Of a DNA stretch of 38,001 nucleotides, positions 34,522 through 38,001 are shown one piece after another (the first letter of the stretch is position 1; the number at the start of each line of letters is the position of its first letter). The notes under the pieces were generated by a model, which did not search any database, was not told the DNA's origin, and worked only from the letters and a program-made list of their open reading frames with translations. Both the position numbers and the translations under genes were made by a program. The DNA is from Bacteroidetes bacterium HGW-Bacteroidetes-2 (lineage in GTDB: Bacteria; Bacteroidota; Bacteroidia; Flavobacteriales; Flavobacteriaceae). The stretch is taken from assembly GCA_002842575.1 (NCBI GenBank), contig PHDJ01000024.1:1-38001 (forward strand), read 5' to 3'.

Positions 34522-36174
34522 GTGATTACACAACTCACCATAAAAAATTACGCTTTAATAGAAGATATTAAAGTAAATTTTGAAGAAGGATTAACCATTA
34601 TTACCGGTGAAACCGGAGCCGGAAAATCCATCCTGCTTAGTGCTATGGCTCTGTTATTAGGAAAACGGGCAGATTTAAGTAGTGTGAAGGACACCACGAA
34701 AAAATGTGTAATAGAAGCCGAATTCTCTATCGATACCTATAAACTACAAGAAATCTTTGAAGCAGAAGATTTAGATTATGAAAAACATACTATTATAAGG
34801 AGAGAAATTCTTCCCTCAGGTAAATCAAGAGCATTTGTAAACGATTCTCCCGTTAATTTAAGTGCTTTAACCATTTTAGGCGAACGCCTTATAGACATTC
34901 ACAACCAACATCAAACCCTTGAGGTTTCCTCTGAAGCATTTCAATTTGAAATTCTAGATGCATTAGCAAAAACAAATCCCTTACTTACCTCGTTTTCTTC
35001 CAATCATAAAAAATACCAACATCTTCAAAAAGAGATAACAAAACTTTTAAGCAATAAAGTAGAAGCGCAAAAGGAATTAGAGTATAACCTATTTTTACTT
35101 CACGAACTTAAAGACGCAAATCTAAAAACAGACGAACAAGAAGCCTTAGAAGAAGAGTTTGAAACCCTCAATAATGTAGAAACCATACAAGAAACTCTTT
35201 CCGAAATTACTCAAATGCTAGATGCAGACCAGATAGGCGTTCTAAATGTTTTAAAAGAAACAAACAACAAACTCAATAAATTAAAAGAGGTTTCCTCTAC
35301 TTTTCAAAATTTTTTCGAACGATTACAAAGCCTTCAAATTGAGTTAGATGATGTGTATGCTGAAATCGCAAAAATGACAGAAAATCTAGAAGCAAACCCC
35401 TTGCGTTTAAATGAAATTGAAAACAGATTGCAGATTATCTATAAACTTCAAAAAAAACATCAAAGTGCAACCATACAAGAATTGGTTGAAATCCAAAATG
35501 AATTAGAAACTAAGGTAGAAAAAACCACCAATCTAGAATTAAAAATAACACAATTAGAGAACGAAAAAGCAATTATAAAGACCGAAATGGAAGCTATAGG
35601 AGCCACGGTTCACACCAAAAGAATGGAAGTACTACCTACACTAATAAAGGAAATGCAAAACATATTGTTTCAATTAGGATTACCCAATGCCAGATTCAAA
35701 ATAGAACTACAAAAAACAGAAGAATTTTCAAGGAATGGAATGGATGTTTTGCAGTTTTTATTTACAGCAAATAAAGGCACCAACTTTGGCGAATTAAAAA
35801 AAGTAGCTTCCGGAGGTGAAATGAGTCGAATTATGTTAGCAGTAAAATCAATATTAGCAAACTATTCGCAGTTACCTACTATTATTTTTGATGAAATTGA
35901 CACCGGAGTTTCTGGTGAAATAGCTAATAAAATAGCCGAAATTATGAAAAAAATGAGCAATAAAATGCAGGTGTTAAGTATCACACATCTACCACAAATT
36001 GCAGCAAAAGGAAAACATCATTTTAAAGTGTATAAGCAAGATATTGAAGAAGTTACTTATACCCAATTAAAATTATTAACCCAAGAAGAGCGAGTTCAAG
36101 AACTTGCGCAAATGCTTGGCGGCGAAAAAAAATCGGCATCGGCCTTAGCCCATGCAAAAGAATTATTAAATTAA
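34522..36174 (+). CDS. recN: DNA repair protein RecN
   Basis: An SMC-like ATPase acting early in double-strand-break repair and recombination. 550 residues: N-terminal ATPase half with ITQLTIKNYALIEDIKVNF and Walker A GETGAGKS (29-36), a coiled-coil centre (about 150-360, rich in Glu, Leu and Lys heptads), then the C-terminal half with the ABC signature VASGGEMSRIMLA, Walker B TIIFDEIDTGVSGE and the switch SITHLPQIAAKGKHHF. The start is GTG at 34522, which gives the conserved N-terminus exactly. It follows porD by 58 bp and probably extends the same transcription unit. Confidence 0.97.
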   Translation: MITQLTIKNYALIEDIKVNFEEGLTIITGETGAGKSILLSAMALLLGKRADLSSVKDTTKKCVIEAEFSIDTYKLQEIFEAEDLDYEKHTIIRREILPSGKSRAFVNDSPVNLSALTILGERLIDIHNQHQTLEVSSEAFQFEILDALAKTNPLLTSFSSNHKKYQHLQKEITKLLSNKVEAQKELEYNLFLLHELKDANLKTDEQEALEEEFETLNNVETIQETLSEITQMLDADQIGVLNVLKETNNKLNKLKEVSSTFQNFFERLQSLQIELDDVYAEIAKMTENLEANPLRLNEIENRLQIIYKLQKKHQSATIQELVEIQNELETKVEKTTNLELKITQLENEKAIIKTEMEAIGATVHTKRMEVLPTLIKEMQNILFQLGLPNARFKIELQKTEEFSRNGMDVLQFLFTANKGTNFGELKKVASGGEMSRIMLAVKSILANYSQLPTIIFDEIDTGVSGEIANKIAEIMKKMSNKMQVLSITHLPQIAAKGKHHFKVYKQDIEEVTYTQLKLLTQEERVQELAQMLGGEKKSASALAHAKELLN

Positions 36175-36178
36175 AATG

Positions 36179-36186
36179 TATATTTG
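36179..36186 (+). promoter_or_regulatory. Candidate fabI promoter minus-7 element
   Basis: TATATTTG, a full TAnnTTTG match, begins 4 bp after the recN stop. The predicted leader to the fabI ATG (36289) is about 95 nt and A-rich, with no evident structure beyond a short ATTTTATTTAAAATAAAA inverted repeat. The minus-33 is weak. Confidence 0.5.
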
Positions 36187-36288
36187 AAAGTTGAGAGGTT
36201 TCATTTTATTTAAAATAAAAATATAGCCGATAAAGCAAGCAAAAATAATTAAATCAACAAAGAATTGAATCATTAAAATAGTTAAAAA

Positions 36289-37104
36289 ATGTCATATAAT
36301 TTACTAAAAGGAAAAAAAGGAATCATATTTGGTGCCTTAGATGAAAACTCAATTGCCTGGAAAACCGCAGAACGCATATATGAAGAAGGAGGTGAATTTG
36401 TTTTGACAAATGCCCCAATTGCCCTAAGAATGGGAGAAATAAATGAACTTGCTAAAAAAACAAACTCTCAAATTGTTCCTGCTGATGCCACAAGCATGGA
36501 AGATTTAAATAACCTTGTTGAGAAATCCATGGAAATTTTAGGCGGAAAATTGGATTTTGTTTTACATTCTATTGGCATGTCTGTAAATGTTAGAAAAGGG
36601 AAACCATATACCAATCAAAACTACGAATGGACCCACAAAGGTTGGGATGTTTCAGCAGTTTCTTTTCATAAAACCATGCAAACGCTTTATCAAAAAGACG
36701 CCATGAATGAGTGGGGAAGTATTGTGGCATTGACCTATATGGCAGCACAGCGCGTATTTCCAGATTATAATGATATGGCAGATAATAAAGCCTATTTAGA
36801 ATCTATTGCAAGAAGTTTTGGTTATTTTTTCGGAAAAGACAAAAAAGTGCGTGTCAATACCATTTCTCAATCTCCTACTCCTACCACAGCAGGTCAGGGC
36901 GTAAAAGGATTTGATGGATTTATAAATTATGCCGAAAAAATGTCACCCCTAGGCAATGCCACAGCAGAAGACTGTGCCAACTATACTGTAGCCATGTTCA
37001 GCGATTTGACAAAGAAAGTTACCTTACAAAATTTATATAATGATGGAGGTTTTTCAAATATGGGAGTAAGTAATGAAGTTATTGACGCCTTTTCTAAAAA
37101 GTAA
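36289..37104 (+). CDS. fabI: Enoyl-[acyl-carrier-protein] reductase
   Basis: Reduces trans-2-enoyl-ACP in the last step of each type II fatty-acid elongation cycle, using NAD(P)H. The 271-residue product is a short-chain dehydrogenase-like enzyme with the FabI pattern GALDENSIAWKTAERIYEEG at the nucleotide-binding site, FVLHSIG, and the catalytic Tyr-x6-Lys in PDYNDMADNKAYLES, followed by RVNTISQSPTPTTAG. The catalytic spacing Y-x6-K identifies FabI against FabL and FabV-type reductases. Cytoplasmic. It sits behind its own candidate promoter and before a good terminator. Confidence 0.95.
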   Translation: MSYNLLKGKKGIIFGALDENSIAWKTAERIYEEGGEFVLTNAPIALRMGEINELAKKTNSQIVPADATSMEDLNNLVEKSMEILGGKLDFVLHSIGMSVNVRKGKPYTNQNYEWTHKGWDVSAVSFHKTMQTLYQKDAMNEWGSIVALTYMAAQRVFPDYNDMADNKAYLESIARSFGYFFGKDKKVRVNTISQSPTPTTAGQGVKGFDGFINYAEKMSPLGNATAEDCANYTVAMFSDLTKKVTLQNLYNDGGFSNMGVSNEVIDAFSKK

Positions 37105-37126
37105 AAAATTTACCATGAATTTGCAT

Positions 37127-37160
37127 ATAAAGACCTGATTTTTCAGGTCTTTATTGTTTT
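37127..37160 (+). terminator. Intrinsic terminator of fabI
   Basis: A 12-bp perfect stem (37127-37138 with 37143-37154, ATAAAGACCTGA and its complement) with a TTTT loop is followed by TGTTTTATT. It starts 22 bp after the fabI stop. Confidence 0.85.
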
Positions 37161-37207
37161 ATTAAAACAACGTTATTTGAAATGCTATTAATCTTTTTTA
37201 ACCATAC

Positions 37208-37239
37208 TTGGTTTTTATCAATAATTTTAGATACATTTA
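37208..37239 (+). promoter_or_regulatory. Candidate promoter of the secreted-protein gene at 37270
   Basis: Minus-33 TTG (37208-37210), a 21-bp spacer and TACATTTA (37232-37239), one mismatch from TAnnTTTG. The predicted leader is about 25-30 nt. Confidence 0.45.
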
Positions 37240-37269
37240 GTGCATTATTAACTAAAATTTTTAAAATTC

Positions 37270-38001
37270 ATGAAAAAATTTACTATTTTTTGGTTTATGT
37301 CGATGTTGTTTACAATATCCTTAAACGCACAACAATTTACAATTGAAGAAATTCTGAGGTTAAACACAGAACCTCAAGCTAGTTCAGAAGGAGTTAGAAG
37401 CATTTCAGTACCTCAAAATCAAGCATCAGGTCTTAGAAGCTCTAGAAGTTTACTTGCCGGTGAGTGTGATAATGCAATAGTTATTACCTCAGGAGCTATT
37501 GTTAATCAACCCCTAATTTGTGGTTCAGTTAATTTGTTAAACAGTACTTCTGTTCCTGTTTTTTGTGATGACTCTGCTGTTGGAGGTCCAATCCCAACAT
37601 TTTATGGAGACGGTCTTGAAGCAACCTACAAATATACACCTGCTACAGCCGGTCCAGTAACTATAACGGTTAGTAACACCACATGGGCAGCGATATTTGT
37701 TTATGACGGCTGTCCTACAGAAGGTGGAAGTTGTGTTGTTGCTATACGTTCTACAACACCTACTAGAACAGTTAATTTTAATGCTGTAGCAAATACTGAG
37801 TATTTAATTTGGATAGACACTTGGCCAGCACCAGCTAGCCCATGTGTTGAAGGCGGTTTGTTAACTTTATCTGGTCCTGAGCCTGCCGGCGGCGGCGGCG
37901 GTGGCGGTGGCGACCCTTGTGCTGAAGTTAGTCCATCAGCTGGTTTTGTTAATGGATTTACATCCTCAACAGACCAAGCACAAAGAATTGCTACTGATTT
38001 T
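37270..38001 (+). CDS. Large secreted protein, N-terminal part (runs off the window)
   Basis: An open frame from ATG 37270 to the window end (244 codons, no stop). Signal peptide about 1-22 (ending LNAQ), a Ser-rich spacer, then a first domain (about 65-205) with paired cysteines (GECDNAIVITSG, PLICGSV, VFCDD, YDGCP, GGSCVV), YKYTPATAGPVTITVSN and NTEYLIWIDTW. This looks like the beta-sandwich repeats common in flavobacterial secreted adhesins and peptidases. An eight-glycine linker (codons at 37888-37911) leads into a second domain beginning DPCAEVSPSAGFVNGFTSST, of the type that precedes a T9SS-exported C-terminus. The C-terminal sorting domain itself is outside the window, so T9SS export is an inference. 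Confidence 0.8.
   Translation, partial: MKKFTIFWFMSMLFTISLNAQQFTIEEILRLNTEPQASSEGVRSISVPQNQASGLRSSRSLLAGECDNAIVITSGAIVNQPLICGSVNLLNSTSVPVFCDDSAVGGPIPTFYGDGLEATYKYTPATAGPVTITVSNTTWAAIFVYDGCPTEGGSCVVAIRSTTPTRTVNFNAVANTEYLIWIDTWPAPASPCVEGGLLTLSGPEPAGGGGGGGGDPCAEVSPSAGFVNGFTSSTDQAQRIATDF

Overview
The window is chromosomal DNA from a member of the Flavobacteriia (phylum Bacteroidetes), probably family Flavobacteriaceae. Five things point there: AT-rich sequence with short intergenic gaps; many copies of the Bacteroidetes sigma-A minus-7 element TAnnTTTG, often just upstream of start codons; almost no Shine-Dalgarno sequences; families largely confined to the phylum (DUF6095, DUF4249, DUF4835/PorD, DUF4476, DUF6913, the long-form GAPDH, the Bacteroidetes-type omega subunit); and secreted proteins built for the type IX secretion system. 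I see no insertion sequence, prophage, CRISPR array, tRNA or rRNA. This is mostly a housekeeping backbone.

Layout. Positions 1-4335 (minus strand) hold a cell-envelope operon: a TonB-dependent receptor, its DUF4249 lipoprotein partner, the MurNAc-6-phosphate etherase murQ and a small DUF6095 membrane protein. Positions 4516-5209 hold a decayed secreted DUF4476 gene on the plus strand. Positions 5246-14569 (minus strand) hold monomeric isocitrate dehydrogenase, a 0.9-kb non-coding stretch, rplS, a DUF885 peptidase-like lipoprotein, trmD, GAPDH and an HtrA protease. Positions 14700-18081 (plus strand) hold dapF, a GNAT acetyltransferase, mltG, a possible 35-codon small gene and a lysozyme-like wall protein. 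Positions 18085-22161 (minus strand) hold dnaA, a low-molecular-weight phosphatase, a T9SS-exported sugar dehydrogenase and an RsmI-like methyltransferase. After a lone plus-strand thioesterase comes the overlapping minus-strand cluster ribD, HAD phosphatase, EamA transporter and IMPACT/YigZ protein (22793-25914). Positions 25964-37104 (plus strand) hold GNAT, prmC, ligA, DUF6913, dapA, bamD, rpoZ, coaBC, porD, recN and fabI. The window ends inside a large secreted protein with an octaglycine linker.

Themes. Envelope and peptidoglycan genes recur: dapA and dapF make meso-diaminopimelate, mltG ends glycan strands, murQ recycles MurNAc, the 17428 gene looks lysozyme-like, and bamD, porD and htrA serve outer-membrane assembly, secretion and quality control. 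Replication, repair and information genes (dnaA, ligA, recN, trmD, rplS, prmC, rpoZ) are interspersed.

The most unusual element is the non-coding stretch at about 7618-8278. It holds two diverged tandem copies (about 276 and 287 nt) of a structured RNA read on the minus strand. A strong promoter lies before the first copy only, and a strong intrinsic terminator follows the second. Each copy has a GNRA-capped hairpin, and a neighbouring hairpin shows a compensatory base-pair change between the copies. I cannot assign it to a known RNA family from the sequence alone, and it is the best candidate here for something undescribed.
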